Shown here piece after piece: positions 34,273 to 43,871 of a DNA stretch of 64,000 nt; the stretch's first letter is position 1, and each line of letters opens with the position of its first letter. The position numbers were made by a program, and so were the translations under genes. The notes below the pieces were generated by a model, which saw only the letters and a list, made by a program, of their open reading frames with translations, was not told where the DNA came from and did no database searches. Source of the stretch: an uncultured Shewanella sp. (GTDB lineage Bacteria > Pseudomonadota > Gammaproteobacteria > Enterobacterales > Shewanellaceae). The stretch lies in contig CANNEE010000010.1 of NCBI GenBank assembly GCA_947503555.1, forward strand, positions 62,001 to 126,000, read 5' to 3'.

Positions 34273-35255
34273 TTTCCACTCCTTAAATGAGTTACTGCAA
34301 TCGATTCTCTGTCATGGGGGGCATTGAAGTCGTGTTCGGGGCCTTTTGCCACTATCAAGGTTGGATTAATGCTGCTATGACTGGCGTAGTAGTGACGCTT
34401 GGTATAGTCAAGATCCACTGTGCTAGCGATATTTTGATATTGATAAAGCTCGCGCACATAGTTGCTAATATGATGGAACTCGCTCAGCTTATTGCGATTA
34501 CATTTGAAATGACCATGATAAACCGCATCAAATCGTACTAAGGTTGTAAATAAGCGCCAGTCGGCTTCAGTCATGATATCGCCCATCAAGTAACGATGAT
34601 GACTTAGGTGTTGTTCTAACCAATCAAGGCCGGCAAATAGTTCATCAAAGGCTTTGTCATAGGCATCTTGAGTGGTGGCAAAGCCTGCACGATACACACC
34701 GTTATTGATGGAGTGATAAATTTTGTCATTCATCACATCGATATCTTGTTGTAGTGCTTGAGGGTAATAGTCGTCATGGTTGCCAGTGAGTTCATTAAAA
34801 GCTGAGTTAAATATGCGAATAATCTCGCTCGATTCATTGTTGACTATGGTTTGGGTTTGCTTATCCCAAAGTACTGGCACTGTGACTCGCCCTTGATAGT
34901 CTGGGGCGCCCTGTAAGTAAAGCTGGTACAGGTATTTGTGCTGATAAAGTGGATCGACATAATTGCTTTCGCTGTCACCAAACTCCCATCCGTTTGCAAG
35001 CATTTCCGGGCTGACAATACTGACAGAGATAATATTCTCAAGCTGCTTTAGCTTGCGAAATATCAAAGTGCGATGAGCCCAAGGACAGGCTAGTGATACA
35101 TAGAGATGATATCGGTTTGCCTCTACTGGATATTGACTCTCAGGTTCGCTGGATATTGTGTGACGAAAACGGCTTTCCTGGCGCTTAAATTCACCTTTGT
35201 TGTCTTTAGTATCGTACCACTCATCGACCCACTGGCCCTTGACTATCAGTCCCAT
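34269..35255 (-). CDS. yqjG: Glutathionyl-hydroquinone reductase
   Basis: Xi-class glutathione transferase of 328 residues that reduces glutathionyl-hydroquinones to hydroquinones in the cytoplasm. The active-site cysteine is in LACPWAHRTL near residue 57, with the family's WEFGDSESNY and VPVLWDKQTQTIVNNESSEI (glutathione-binding) segments, and a C-terminal helical domain with YLMGDIMTEADWRLF. GGAG-like AGGAGAAAT precedes the ATG. Between the DoxX gene (75 nt upstream) and pirin (overlapping), it forms a probable operon. Confidence 0.94.
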   Translation of the reverse strand: MGLIVKGQWVDEWYDTKDNKGEFKRQESRFRHTISSEPESQYPVEANRYHLYVSLACPWAHRTLIFRKLKQLENIISVSIVSPEMLANGWEFGDSESNYVDPLYQHKYLYQLYLQGAPDYQGRVTVPVLWDKQTQTIVNNESSEIIRIFNSAFNELTGNHDDYYPQALQQDIDVMNDKIYHSINNGVYRAGFATTQDAYDKAFDELFAGLDWLEQHLSHHRYLMGDIMTEADWRLFTTLVRFDAVYHGHFKCNRNKLSEFHHISNYVRELYQYQNIASTVDLDYTKRHYYASHSSINPTLIVAKGPEHDFNAPHDRESIAVTHLRSGK

Positions 35256-35330
35256 CTTATTTCTCCTTTTGCGAGAGAGCTAAGGCAATAGTGTTTCCTG
35301 CCTTAGCTAAAAGTGATTAACAATTGCACA

Positions 35331-35780
35331 TTAAGCAAGTTTGCGGGCAACAAGATTATCCACAGCGAGTCGACCACCACCTTGAAGAGCTAAGGCAAGG
35401 CTCATGGCAAATAACGCCAGACCAAACTCATAACCGTTATTGCTCATAAATAAGCCGTTCTCAAAATGAACGCTAAATATTGCGACTAACATGGTAAAGG
35501 CTAGTACGAGTGAAGCTGGGCGAGTGAGCAATCCTGCAATGAGTAATAGACCACCAAAGAACTCTGCGCTCCCTGCCATTAACGCCATAAGGAAGCCGGG
35601 TGCTAACCCTATTGACTCCATCCATTGGCCTGTTCCCTCAAGGCCGTAGCCGCCAAACCAAGCAAAGAGCTTTTGTCCGCCGTGAGCGGCAAAGATAACG
35701 CCAGCAACTAAACGTAAAGGTAGGCTTGAAATCGTGTTATTGGATTGAAAAACTTTCTGTATTTTTGATGATTGCATCAT
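35331..35780 (-). CDS. DoxX family membrane protein (YqjF-like)
   Basis: Inner-membrane protein of 149 residues with four hydrophobic segments. Typical DoxX features are LRLVAGVIFAAHGGQKLFAWFGG, MALMAGSAEFFGGLLLIAGL and NGYEFGLALFAMSLALAL. In E. coli the homologue yqjF is the main target of YhaJ and is induced by aromatic compounds. Here it is the first gene of the yqjF-yqjG-pirin run and is divergent from the LysR gene, with a 125-bp gap. GGAG lies 6 nt before the ATG. Confidence 0.9.
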   Translation of the reverse strand: MMQSSKIQKVFQSNNTISSLPLRLVAGVIFAAHGGQKLFAWFGGYGLEGTGQWMESIGLAPGFLMALMAGSAEFFGGLLLIAGLLTRPASLVLAFTMLVAIFSVHFENGLFMSNNGYEFGLALFAMSLALALQGGGRLAVDNLVARKLA

Positions 35781-35905
35781 GGGCTCCTTGAGAACTAAAC
35801 CTTGTTATCTGTTGATGAGTGTATTGTGCGCCTTTCTTTTTGATGGAATAACCCTAAAGTTTTGTCTAATATGTTCAAAATATTTGAATAATGTGAGTAC
35901 TTAGC

Positions 35906-36808
35906 ATGTATACCTCGCCACTTACCTTAGAGGCCCTGTTAGTCTTAGATGCAATTGATAGTCGTGGCAGTTTTGCAGCGGCTGCTGAGCAGTTGAATAA
36001 GGTGCCTTCTGCGGTATCTTATGTGGTACAAAAATTAGAGGAGCAGTTATCTGTGACTCTGTTTGTGCGCCAAGGTCGCCGCTCTGTATTGACGCCCGCA
36101 GGCCGACACCTACTTGAGGAAGGGCGCAAGGTGTTAGCTGCAGTAAGCAAAATTACTGAACAAACTCAAACCTTGTCCCACGGTTGGGAACCGAAAATTC
36201 GTATCGCTTGTGATTCAATCTTTGATACTCGCTTGCTTTACCCTGTTCTGAAGCAGTTTCTTTATCAGCATCCCAATATAGAGATCGATTTGGCCGAAGA
36301 AGTGATGAATGGTGGCTGGGAAGCCTTGATTGAGAATAAAGTCGATTTATTGATAGGTGCGCCAGAGCCTGTACCAAATCAATTAGGTATTCGAAGCGTA
36401 ACCGTCGCAGAGATAGAGCAGCTGTTAGTTGTGCCTAAGGGCCATGAATTGACCCAGTTTTCTCATCCTATAACGATGGAAGACTTGCAAGCCTATCGCA
36501 CCATTGTTGTACACGATACTGCCAAACTTGCAGTGCCGCGCTCTAGTAATATTATTGAGCAATCTCGGCATTTCTATGTCGCCAGCGTAGCAGAGAAGAT
36601 AAAAGCAATTGTCGCAGGTATAGGCATAGGTTTTCTGCCCAAAGCACGAATCACTGAGCTGCTCGCTAAGGGTGAACTAGTGGCCATTGACTTGGTAGAG
36701 TCTCAGCCAAAATCAAACCTATGCATGGCTTGGAAGATGGTTAATAAAGGAAAAGGGCTGCGCAGTCTTATCAGCTTAATTGAACAGATGAAAGAGGTTA
36801 ACCATTAG
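35906..36808 (+). CDS. LysR-family regulator, YhaJ-like
   Basis: Regulator of 300 residues: helix-turn-helix near residues 17-40 (SRGSFAAAAEQLNKVPSAVSY) and effector domain. The N-terminus LEALLVLDAIDSRGSFAAAA and the PSAVSYVVQKLEEQL segment match YhaJ. It is divergent from the DoxX/YqjG/pirin genes, the same pairing as yhaJ with yqjF in E. coli, where YhaJ responds to hydroxylated aromatics. Autoregulation and control of the divergent operon are inferred. The stop codon lies inside a long hairpin. Confidence 0.88.
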   Translation: MYTSPLTLEALLVLDAIDSRGSFAAAAEQLNKVPSAVSYVVQKLEEQLSVTLFVRQGRRSVLTPAGRHLLEEGRKVLAAVSKITEQTQTLSHGWEPKIRIACDSIFDTRLLYPVLKQFLYQHPNIEIDLAEEVMNGGWEALIENKVDLLIGAPEPVPNQLGIRSVTVAEIEQLLVVPKGHELTQFSHPITMEDLQAYRTIVVHDTAKLAVPRSSNIIEQSRHFYVASVAEKIKAIVAGIGIGFLPKARITELLAKGELVAIDLVESQPKSNLCMAWKMVNKGKGLRSLISLIEQMKEVNH

Positions 36809-36839
36809 CCACTAACAGTGCGTTTTAGTGACTAATGGT
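36801..36839. terminator. Hairpin overlapping the LysR stop codon
   Basis: ACCATTAGCCACTAA (36801-36815) pairs with TTAGTGACTAATGGT (36825-36839), 15 bp with one weak pair. No long T-run follows on the plus strand. It lies between convergent genes and could stabilise or end both transcripts. Confidence 0.5.
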
Positions 36840-36858
36840 AAATCGTTCGGTCTTTGCT

Positions 36859-38517
36859 TTATGCGAGTTTAAAGGTATTAACCTGCTGATTCAGCTCGTT
36901 GGCCAAGCCTTCAAGACTCGCTCCTGCTTCTGAATTACCCGCTAGGGACTCACGGGTAGATGACGCCATCTTATTGATCTCTTCCATATTGAAAGACAGC
37001 GCTTCGATAGCCTGAATCTGCATGTTTGATGCCGCGACCACCTCATGAACCTTCTCTAATGAGTCTTTGGCTTGTGTCTCGATATTATTCAGTTGTGAAG
37101 ATGCTTGATCACTAATGGCAAGGCTGTGCTCAATTTGCGGTAGCGTTTGCTCCATGGCTTCAACCGATGCGCCACTCTCTTTGGTGATCTCCTTGAGCAT
37201 ATTCTCAATTTCACTGGTGGCTTCACCCGTTCGTTGAGCCAAGGTTCTGACCTCGTCGGCAACAACGGCAAAGCCGCGTCCTGACTCGCCAGCCCGGGCA
37301 GCTTCAATGGCGGCGTTAAGGGCGAGTAGGTTGGTCTGCTCTGAAATACTGTTAATTACATTGGCGATATTGCCAATTTCTTGGGTTTTTAGCTCTAGCT
37401 TACGGATCTGATCCACAGCGTTAAATACAGTCTCTGAAACCTTTTTAATCTCAGTGGTTGTGGTATGAATCGCCTTGCTCCCTTCTTGGGATGCGGTGAG
37501 GCTTTGATTGGAGTTTTGCTCGGTTTGATTGAGTAGGCTAGCTATCTGATAGATCTGCTCCTGCATCAGCTCAAGCTGTTCAACTGTGCTTTGGGTATAT
37601 TCGTTTTGCTGCTGAACACGGTTAAGAATATCTGCCGAGCCTGAGGTGACAGTGTCAGTTTGCGCGTTCATCTGCCCTGAAGTGTGGGAGATTTTAGTCA
37701 CTATGGTTGCAAGCTGGTTTTGCAATACTTCAACAGAATGCAGAATACTATTGTCGTCTTTACTGTTTATCTCCTGGGTGAGGTCACCTTGGCTGAGCCT
37801 AGAAAGAATGCTGGCGACTTCATTGGGCTCACCACCGATAGATAACCTTAAGCTTTTGACGATAAGGAAGATGATAATAAGGCTGATTAAGGCTGCAATT
37901 CCTGTAAGCCATAGCATGATGCCAGAAAAGTCCTTGGCCGCAGCGCGGGCAAGTTGGGTTTGAATTTGATTCTCTTTCTCTTGATAGTCGATAAACTCGT
38001 TGATGTGTTTCAGCCAGATGCTAAAGTCAGGGCGCACCTCGTCTAATAGTAGACGTTTCGCTTGCTCCGATTGACCGTCTCTAGCGAGTTTGATTATTTT
38101 GTTCACCAAAGGCAAAGTCACAGCTTCAATCTGTTGTATTTTGCTGTGGATATGTCTCTCTTGCGCCGTGATCTTGGGGTCACTTGCTATGGTTTGCTCA
38201 AGCGGCTGACGTGATTCGTTATAAAATGCTTCAAGTTTACGTATCTCGTCGATACTCGCTTCTCTATCTTGTGCATTTTCAAAGGCGACTACATCGCGAA
38301 TGGCAATGGCTCTGTCATGAACGCTGCCGCGATAATTAATTGCGTAACGTTGTTTAACAGAGTTTTGCTCGGTAATAAGAGTCAGGGTGTCGTCGATAAA
38401 GTTAACATTACTAATGCCGATACTAGTCAGCAGTAACATCATGGCAAGTACGATACCAAAGCCAAATACAAGTCGATTGCGTATTGTGAGTTTGGCGAAG
38501 CTGTTAATAATAAACAA
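36859..38517 (-). CDS. Methyl-accepting chemotaxis protein with four-helix-bundle sensor
   Basis: Chemoreceptor of 552 residues. Helix 1 ([20 protein letters not shown]) leads to a roughly 160-residue helical sensor of the 4HB type with the [15 protein letters not shown] motif, then helix 2 ([20 protein letters not shown]), HAMP ([14 protein letters not shown]) and a signalling domain with tip [20 protein letters not shown]. The start is TTG at 38517: it is preceded by AAGGGA at 6 nt and no in-frame ATG gives the first helix. An out-of-frame ATG overlaps it. It ends VNTFKLA with no pentapeptide. Confidence 0.92.
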   Translation of the reverse strand: MFIINSFAKLTIRNRLVFGFGIVLAMMLLLTSIGISNVNFIDDTLTLITEQNSVKQRYAINYRGSVHDRAIAIRDVVAFENAQDREASIDEIRKLEAFYNESRQPLEQTIASDPKITAQERHIHSKIQQIEAVTLPLVNKIIKLARDGQSEQAKRLLLDEVRPDFSIWLKHINEFIDYQEKENQIQTQLARAAAKDFSGIMLWLTGIAALISLIIIFLIVKSLRLSIGGEPNEVASILSRLSQGDLTQEINSKDDNSILHSVEVLQNQLATIVTKISHTSGQMNAQTDTVTSGSADILNRVQQQNEYTQSTVEQLELMQEQIYQIASLLNQTEQNSNQSLTASQEGSKAIHTTTTEIKKVSETVFNAVDQIRKLELKTQEIGNIANVINSISEQTNLLALNAAIEAARAGESGRGFAVVADEVRTLAQRTGEATSEIENMLKEITKESGASVEAMEQTLPQIEHSLAISDQASSQLNNIETQAKDSLEKVHEVVAASNMQIQAIEALSFNMEEINKMASSTRESLAGNSEAGASLEGLANELNQQVNTFKLA

Positions 38518-38593
38518 ATCATTTCCCTTATCTTAAAGTCGAGAATCATAAGACCTAGGAAGAGGACTATGTATTTCAGGTATAGGTAAAATA

Positions 38594-38621
38594 AATAAGC
38601 CCAGCTTAGCTGGGCTTATTA
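38594..38621 (-). terminator. Terminator of the trp operon
   Basis: AATAAGCCCAGC / GCTGGGCTTATT, 12-bp stem with a 3-nt loop, 45 nt after the trpA stop on the minus strand. The T-run is short (TTATT). Confidence 0.75.
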
Positions 38622-38666
38622 AGTGTTTGATGGTAACGCTAGGGTGAGTACGCTATCGATTTATCA

Positions 38667-39491
38667 TTAGGCTAATTTGGTCGCCGCTTTCATGTTGCGA
38701 GTAAAGCTTGCCAACTTTTCTAACATCACCTCAGGCTGGGCTTGATTAGCCTCGACAATTTTCACTACCGCAGAGCCTGAAATAGCTCCAGCAGCACCCG
38801 CTTCGATAGCTGCTTTGACCTGCTCAGGCTCGGAGATCCCAAAACCTAGCAGTGCAGGAGCGGCGCTAAAGGCTTTAAGCTGGCTGAGTACTTGGTCAAC
38901 AGGCATACCCGCCTTTGACTCTGTACCTGTAACACCGGCGCGTGACAGCAGGTAAGTATAACCTGCGCCATGCTCGCTTACTTGCTTGAGTGTGGCTTCA
39001 TCGGCATTGGGCGGTGCAATAAAGATAGGAGCGATTTGATGAGCTTTGGCAGCTTCAATAAAAGGTGCTGACTCTTCAAGTGGCACATCGGCGATAAGGA
39101 CTGAGTCGACACCCGCGCTCTGGGCTCTTTGATAAAAATCTTCAATGCCCTTGGTGTAAACCAAGTTGGCATAAAGTAGCAGCCCTATGGGCAGCTTGGG
39201 GTACTTGGCTCTCACCTGAGATAACATCTCAAAACACTGGCTTGGGGTCGTGTTTGCCTGCAAGGCTCTGAGGTTAGCGCCTTGGATAACAGGCCCATCG
39301 GCTAAAGGATCGGAGAAGGGAAAGCCTAGCTCTAATGCATCGGCACCATTTTCAACTAAGGTGTCGATGATCTGCATCGACAGCTCAGGGTTAGGATCGC
39401 CTAGTGTCACAAAGGGAACAAAGGCACCTTGATTTTGAGCCTTTAAGCTATCGAAGAGCTGTTGGTAACGGTCTGTGGTATTGATTGTCAT
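38667..39491 (-). CDS. trpA: Tryptophan synthase alpha chain
   Basis: Cleaves indole-3-glycerol phosphate to indole and glyceraldehyde-3-phosphate, and passes indole to TrpB. 274 residues with the catalytic Glu in [16 protein letters not shown] (Glu then Asp) near residues 48-60 and a phosphate-binding [10 protein letters not shown] and GAISGSAVV at the C-terminal end of the barrel. The ATG at 39491 is chosen because GGAGAG is 4 nt upstream; an in-frame start 12 nt earlier would begin in the gap to trpB. It is the last gene of the operon. Confidence 0.97.
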   Translation of the reverse strand: MTINTTDRYQQLFDSLKAQNQGAFVPFVTLGDPNPELSMQIIDTLVENGADALELGFPFSDPLADGPVIQGANLRALQANTTPSQCFEMLSQVRAKYPKLPIGLLLYANLVYTKGIEDFYQRAQSAGVDSVLIADVPLEESAPFIEAAKAHQIAPIFIAPPNADEATLKQVSEHGAGYTYLLSRAGVTGTESKAGMPVDQVLSQLKAFSAAPALLGFGISEPEQVKAAIEAGAAGAISGSAVVKIVEANQAQPEVMLEKLASFTRNMKAATKLA

Positions 39492-39503
39492 CTTGCTCTC
39501 CAA

Positions 39504-40691
39504 TTATCCGTTCTCGTTTTGGCTTAAAATGTCGGACACAGTGAAGATATCTTTATCACCTCGACCTGATAGATTGACCACTAAAATCGTCTCTTCTGTG
39601 GCGTCTTTTGCTAGGTTTAGCGCGTAAGCCAGTGCGTGTGCTGATTCAAGAGCGGGAATAATCCCTTCGCTGCGAGCTAGCAGTTGAAAGGCTTCGAGTG
39701 CCTCTGCATCGGTGGCGGACTCATAGCTGGCACGGCCTGTGGCATTTAGGTGAGCATGCTGTGGCCCAACTGAAGGGAAGTCGAGACCCGCCGAGACTGA
39801 GTACGACTCTTCAATTTGGCCTTCGCTATCTTGCATTAGCGGCGCTTTCATACCAAAGAAGATGCCAGTCTTACCATGTTTAAGGGGCGCGCCGTGCATA
39901 GGCGTATCTATCCCTTTACCCGCAGGCTCGACCCCTATGAGTTTGACCGAGGTTTCATCGATAAAGTCGGCAAACATACCAATAGCATTTGAGCCGCCAC
40001 CGACACAGGCGATAACTGCATCGGGTAGCTTGCCCTCAAGAGCCAGAATCTGCTCTTTGGTTTCGGCGCCTATCATGCGCTGAAATTCGCGTACGATAGT
40101 AGGAAATGGATGCGGCCCTGCGGCCGTGCCCAGCAGATAATGCGCTTTATCATAGCTGCCAGACCAGTCACGCATCGCTTCATTACAGGCATCTTTAAGG
40201 GTGGCTGAGCCCGAGGTTACTGGAATTACCTCAGCGCCCATCAGCTTCATTCTAAAGACATTAGGTGATTGACGCTCAACATCTTTGGCGCCCATATAGA
40301 CCTTACACTTAAGACCGAGCAATGCACAGGCGAGGGCGGTTGCCACACCATGCTGACCAGCACCAGTTTCGGCAATAATCTCTTTTTTGCCCATGCGTTT
40401 GGCTAGCAGGGCTTGGCCTAGCACTTGGTTGGTTTTATGGGCGCCGCCATGGAGCAGATCTTCACGTTTAAGGTAAATTTTTACTAGCGGATTAGGGCTT
40501 AGATTGCGGGTAAGTGTCAGTGCTGTGGGTCTGCCCGCGTAGTTCTTGAGCAGATCCATAAACTCCTGTTGAAATTCAGGGTCGTTTTGCGCATCAATAA
40601 AGGCCGCTTCCAGCTGTTTAAGGGCGGGAACCAAGATCTGTGGAACATACATTCCGCCATATTCCCCGAAATAGGGGTCGAGTGTTGCCAT
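39504..40691 (-). CDS. trpB: Tryptophan synthase beta chain
   Basis: Pyridoxal-phosphate enzyme (395 residues) that condenses indole with L-serine. The PLP lysine is in [12 protein letters not shown]; the indole-channel region AETGAGQHG and the phosphate loop GGGSNA are present. It begins 73 nt after trpCF and ends 12 nt before trpA; the two subunits act as an alpha2-beta2 complex. GGTAG precedes the ATG. Confidence 0.98.
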   Translation of the reverse strand: MATLDPYFGEYGGMYVPQILVPALKQLEAAFIDAQNDPEFQQEFMDLLKNYAGRPTALTLTRNLSPNPLVKIYLKREDLLHGGAHKTNQVLGQALLAKRMGKKEIIAETGAGQHGVATALACALLGLKCKVYMGAKDVERQSPNVFRMKLMGAEVIPVTSGSATLKDACNEAMRDWSGSYDKAHYLLGTAAGPHPFPTIVREFQRMIGAETKEQILALEGKLPDAVIACVGGGSNAIGMFADFIDETSVKLIGVEPAGKGIDTPMHGAPLKHGKTGIFFGMKAPLMQDSEGQIEESYSVSAGLDFPSVGPQHAHLNATGRASYESATDAEALEAFQLLARSEGIIPALESAHALAYALNLAKDATEETILVVNLSGRGDKDIFTVSDILSQNENG

Positions 40692-40764
40692 GGTATCTAC
40701 CTTTCTATTCTTGTCTATTCTGTAATCAATATTCTGTCGATAAGGGTTAAACGCTTATCTGATA

Positions 40765-42198
40765 TTAGTTTCTGCGTATCTCGCTAAAGGCCTTTGCAAT
40801 CAGCTCAGGGCTTTTAATGCCGGGCGCGGTTTCTAAGCCTGAGTTCAAGTCCAACCCTAAAAAGCTTTGCTGTTTGGCTAAATGGGCATTGTCTGCCGAT
40901 AGACCGCCGGCGAGCATAGCTTTGCTTTTACTTGGTAGTGCCAGTTGCCAGTCAAATTGCTCTCCTGTGCCGCCAAACTGACCTGCGACCTTAGAGTCAT
41001 AGATGATACGGTCGACTTGCTCAGGAATGTCGATGGCAATATGGGTAAGCTCAGTATCGGCTGCGATGGCGATTGCCTTCCAGATCTGACAAGCAGTTAG
41101 CCCCTCTGCATTAAGGGCTTGCCTAAGTGCTATGATATCTTGCTGAGTCTCTTGGCCGTGCAGCTGAATTGCGCTAAGGGATAAGGTCTTAGCGGTATCG
41201 ACTATGATCTCTATCGCTTCATTGACAAAGACACCGACAAATTTGAGCTGCTTGCCTATTCTCTTATCTTGAGTTTGTCTATGCTGGTCAACGAGTGCTT
41301 GTGCCTGCTCAAGTGTGACACTGCGCTTGGATTTTGCAAAGAAGATTAAGCCACCATAGACAGCGCCTGCGTCGGCGGCTTGATTCATATTATCTAACTG
41401 AGTTAAGCCACAGACCTTGTTTTCACCATAGATAAGGGCGCGGCAGGCCAGATCTAGGTCTTGCTCGGCCATTAATGAACTGCCGACAAGATAGCCTTTT
41501 ACTAACGGATTTAAGCGTGATACCTGCTGCTGGGTATAGATGCCTGATTCACTAATCACCACTGTGTCACTTGGGATCAATGGTGCTAGCGCTTCTGTGG
41601 TGGCAAGGTTGGTAGAAAGATCCCTTAAGTTACGGTTATTAATGCCTATGATTTTGGCATTAAGGGCGATGGCGCGCTCAGTCTCTGCCTTATTGCTCAC
41701 CTCGGTCAGAATATCTAACTTATAGCGGGTCGCCTCGGCTGCCAACAGGCGATATTGTCTGTCATCGAGCACTGAGAGCATTAGCAAGATAGCGTCGGCG
41801 CCTTGATGAGCGGCCAGTTTGACCTGATAGGGATGAACAAAAAAGTCCTTACAAAGAATGGGCTGATGGACGCGCTCACGTACTGTTGGAATATAGTCAA
41901 AACTGCCCTGGAAGAATTGCTCGTCGGTGAGCACTGAAATACCCGCCGCATAATCTCTGTAGGTATCGGCGATATGCGCAAGATTGAAATCTTCACGAAT
42001 AAGGCCTTTAGATGGGCTGGCTTTTTTACACTCTAATATATAAGCAGCATCAGGGCCATTTAGTGCATCATAAAGGCTGCGGTCCGATATTTTAGGTTGC
42101 AGGCTAGCTTCAGGGTAGGTGAGCTTGAGCTTAGCAATATGGGCCGCCTTAGTATCGACAATCTTCTCTAGAATGTTTTTATTCTGGGAAATACTCAC
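40765..42198 (-). CDS. trpCF: Indole-3-glycerol phosphate synthase / phosphoribosylanthranilate isomerase fusion
   Basis: Bifunctional enzyme of 477 residues. The N-terminal half (about 1-255) is TrpC with ILECKKASPSKG, ILCKDFFV and ISESGIY. The C-terminal half is TrpF with CGLTQLDNMN at its start and IQLHGQE and GLDLNSGLETAPGIK near the end. The fusion is the gammaproteobacterial form. It performs two successive barrel reactions in tryptophan synthesis. 28 nt separate it from trpD. Confidence 0.97.
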   Translation of the reverse strand: MSISQNKNILEKIVDTKAAHIAKLKLTYPEASLQPKISDRSLYDALNGPDAAYILECKKASPSKGLIREDFNLAHIADTYRDYAAGISVLTDEQFFQGSFDYIPTVRERVHQPILCKDFFVHPYQVKLAAHQGADAILLMLSVLDDRQYRLLAAEATRYKLDILTEVSNKAETERAIALNAKIIGINNRNLRDLSTNLATTEALAPLIPSDTVVISESGIYTQQQVSRLNPLVKGYLVGSSLMAEQDLDLACRALIYGENKVCGLTQLDNMNQAADAGAVYGGLIFFAKSKRSVTLEQAQALVDQHRQTQDKRIGKQLKFVGVFVNEAIEIIVDTAKTLSLSAIQLHGQETQQDIIALRQALNAEGLTACQIWKAIAIAADTELTHIAIDIPEQVDRIIYDSKVAGQFGGTGEQFDWQLALPSKSKAMLAGGLSADNAHLAKQQSFLGLDLNSGLETAPGIKSPELIAKAFSEIRRN

Positions 42199-42226
42199 TG
42201 CTTGTTTTCCTTTTCTTGATTATCAA

Positions 42227-43282
42227 TTAAGCCTGTTGGCTCATGGTGGCGAGTTGGATGAGCTGCTCGTAAGCCTTGCCTGATTTTATTGTGCTTAGCG
42301 CAAGCTCAGTACCGGCTTTTGGCGTGTCTGCAAGTCCTGCTAGATACAGGGCGCAGCCAGCATTAATTGCAACGGCATTGGTTTGGGCATCAGTTGCATC
42401 GCCTTTTAATATTTGCGCTGTGATTTTGGCATTTTCCTCGGGCTCTCCGCCAGTAAGCTCGCTAAGTGCGGCGCTAGGGACACCAAGATCGGCTGGCGAT
42501 AGGTGATACTGCGCTATTTCCCCTTGGTTTAATTCGGCCACATAGGTATCACCATGAAGGGCGACTTCATCTAAACCACTGCCGTGAACCACCATGGCGC
42601 GGCTAACACCAAGGGCATTAAGTACGCGAGCGATAGGGTCGACTAACTCTTGGCTGTATACGCCGAGCAACATGGCTTGGGGTTTTGCCGGATTAATCAG
42701 TGGGCCAAGTACATTAAACAGTGTACGTGTCTTTAATGCTTGGCGCACAGGTACTGCGTATTTAACGCCGCCATGGTAGTGGGGAGCGAATAGAAAACAC
42801 AGGCCAAGCGTATCGAGGCAACGACGGGCGGTTTCTGGACTCATGGTGAGATCGATACCAAATTGTGCCAGTAGATCCGAAGAGCCTGATTTACTGGAGA
42901 CACTGCGATTGCCATGTTTGGCCACATTGGCGCCGGCAGCTGATGCAACAAAGCAGGCAGTGGTCGAAATATTTATGGTGTTATGACCATCTCCGCCAGT
43001 ACCCACTATATCGACAATTTGTGTCGCTTCACCTTGTGGGAAAGGTTTAGCGGCTGCTCGAAGGGCATCGGCGGCGCCTGTGATTTCATCGATAGTTTCG
43101 CCGCGCATCTTCATGGCAACTAGCATGCCTGCGATTTGTGCTTCACTCATGTCACCCTGAATCAGCTGACTAAAAAGCTGCTCGGCTTCGGCCCTTGCTA
43201 ATGATTCGCCTGAATAGAGCTTGTCAAATAATGGCTGGCTGATGCTAGATGCTCTTGTGGATGCACTTGTGCTATTAGTCAT
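42227..43282 (-). CDS. trpD: Anthranilate phosphoribosyltransferase
   Basis: Joins anthranilate to PRPP. 351 residues with the diphosphate/PRPP-binding GTGGDGHNTINIST, the anthranilate site KHGNRSVSSKSGSSDLL and FNVLGPLINPA. It is not fused to trpG, which lies 4 nt upstream, unlike E. coli where the two are one protein. The ATG is preceded by AAGGAG-like AGGAGC. Confidence 0.97.
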   Translation of the reverse strand: MTNSTSASTRASSISQPLFDKLYSGESLARAEAEQLFSQLIQGDMSEAQIAGMLVAMKMRGETIDEITGAADALRAAAKPFPQGEATQIVDIVGTGGDGHNTINISTTACFVASAAGANVAKHGNRSVSSKSGSSDLLAQFGIDLTMSPETARRCLDTLGLCFLFAPHYHGGVKYAVPVRQALKTRTLFNVLGPLINPAKPQAMLLGVYSQELVDPIARVLNALGVSRAMVVHGSGLDEVALHGDTYVAELNQGEIAQYHLSPADLGVPSAALSELTGGEPEENAKITAQILKGDATDAQTNAVAINAGCALYLAGLADTPKAGTELALSTIKSGKAYEQLIQLATMSQQA

Positions 43283-43286
43283 AGTT

Positions 43287-43871
43287 TTAAGCTCCTTGAG
43301 TCAGTCGAGTGATGGTTTGAGTCAGCAGTTGGCTACCTAAGGTGGTTAAGATGGACTCTGGGTGAAATTGAAAACCTATGCATTTGTCTTCTATATGCTC
43401 GATGGCCATCGGCATTTGCTCTGTGGTTGCAGTCACTTTTAGGCAGGCTGGAACCTCAGTTGCAACCAAGGAGTGATAGCGAGCCACAGGCAGAGGGTTA
43501 GGTAAATCCTGAAAAATACCTGTGCCATCATGGTTAGCGTTACTGGCTTTGCCATGAACAACTTGCGGTGCTCTATCGACTAGGCCGCCATAGTGCTCAA
43601 CCATAGCTTGGTGGCCTAAGCATATTCCAAGCATAGGTACTTTACCTGCAAGCAGAGCGATAAGCTCCATCATACAGCCCGCCTCTTTTGGCGCACCAGG
43701 GCCTGGGGATAAGACGAGCGCACTTGGCTCGCTCTCTTGTTCGATACGTTGGGCAATAAACTTGGCGTCGATATCATTGCGATAGATGGTGACTTCAAAA
43801 CCCAGAGAGCGGAACTGATCCACTAGGTTGTAGGTAAAAGAGTCAAAGTTGTCGAGTAAAAAGATTTTCAT
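43287..43871 (-). CDS. trpG: Anthranilate synthase component II (glutamine amidotransferase)
   Basis: Supplies ammonia from glutamine to TrpE. 194 residues with the class I amidotransferase triad: Cys in LGICLGHQ, His and Glu in FQFHPES. The oxyanion region LSPGPGAPKEAG is present. Its ATG overlaps the trpE stop by 4 nt, so the two subunits are translationally coupled; it ends 4 nt before trpD. Confidence 0.97.
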   Translation of the reverse strand: MKIFLLDNFDSFTYNLVDQFRSLGFEVTIYRNDIDAKFIAQRIEQESEPSALVLSPGPGAPKEAGCMMELIALLAGKVPMLGICLGHQAMVEHYGGLVDRAPQVVHGKASNANHDGTGIFQDLPNPLPVARYHSLVATEVPACLKVTATTEQMPMAIEHIEDKCIGFQFHPESILTTLGSQLLTQTITRLTQGA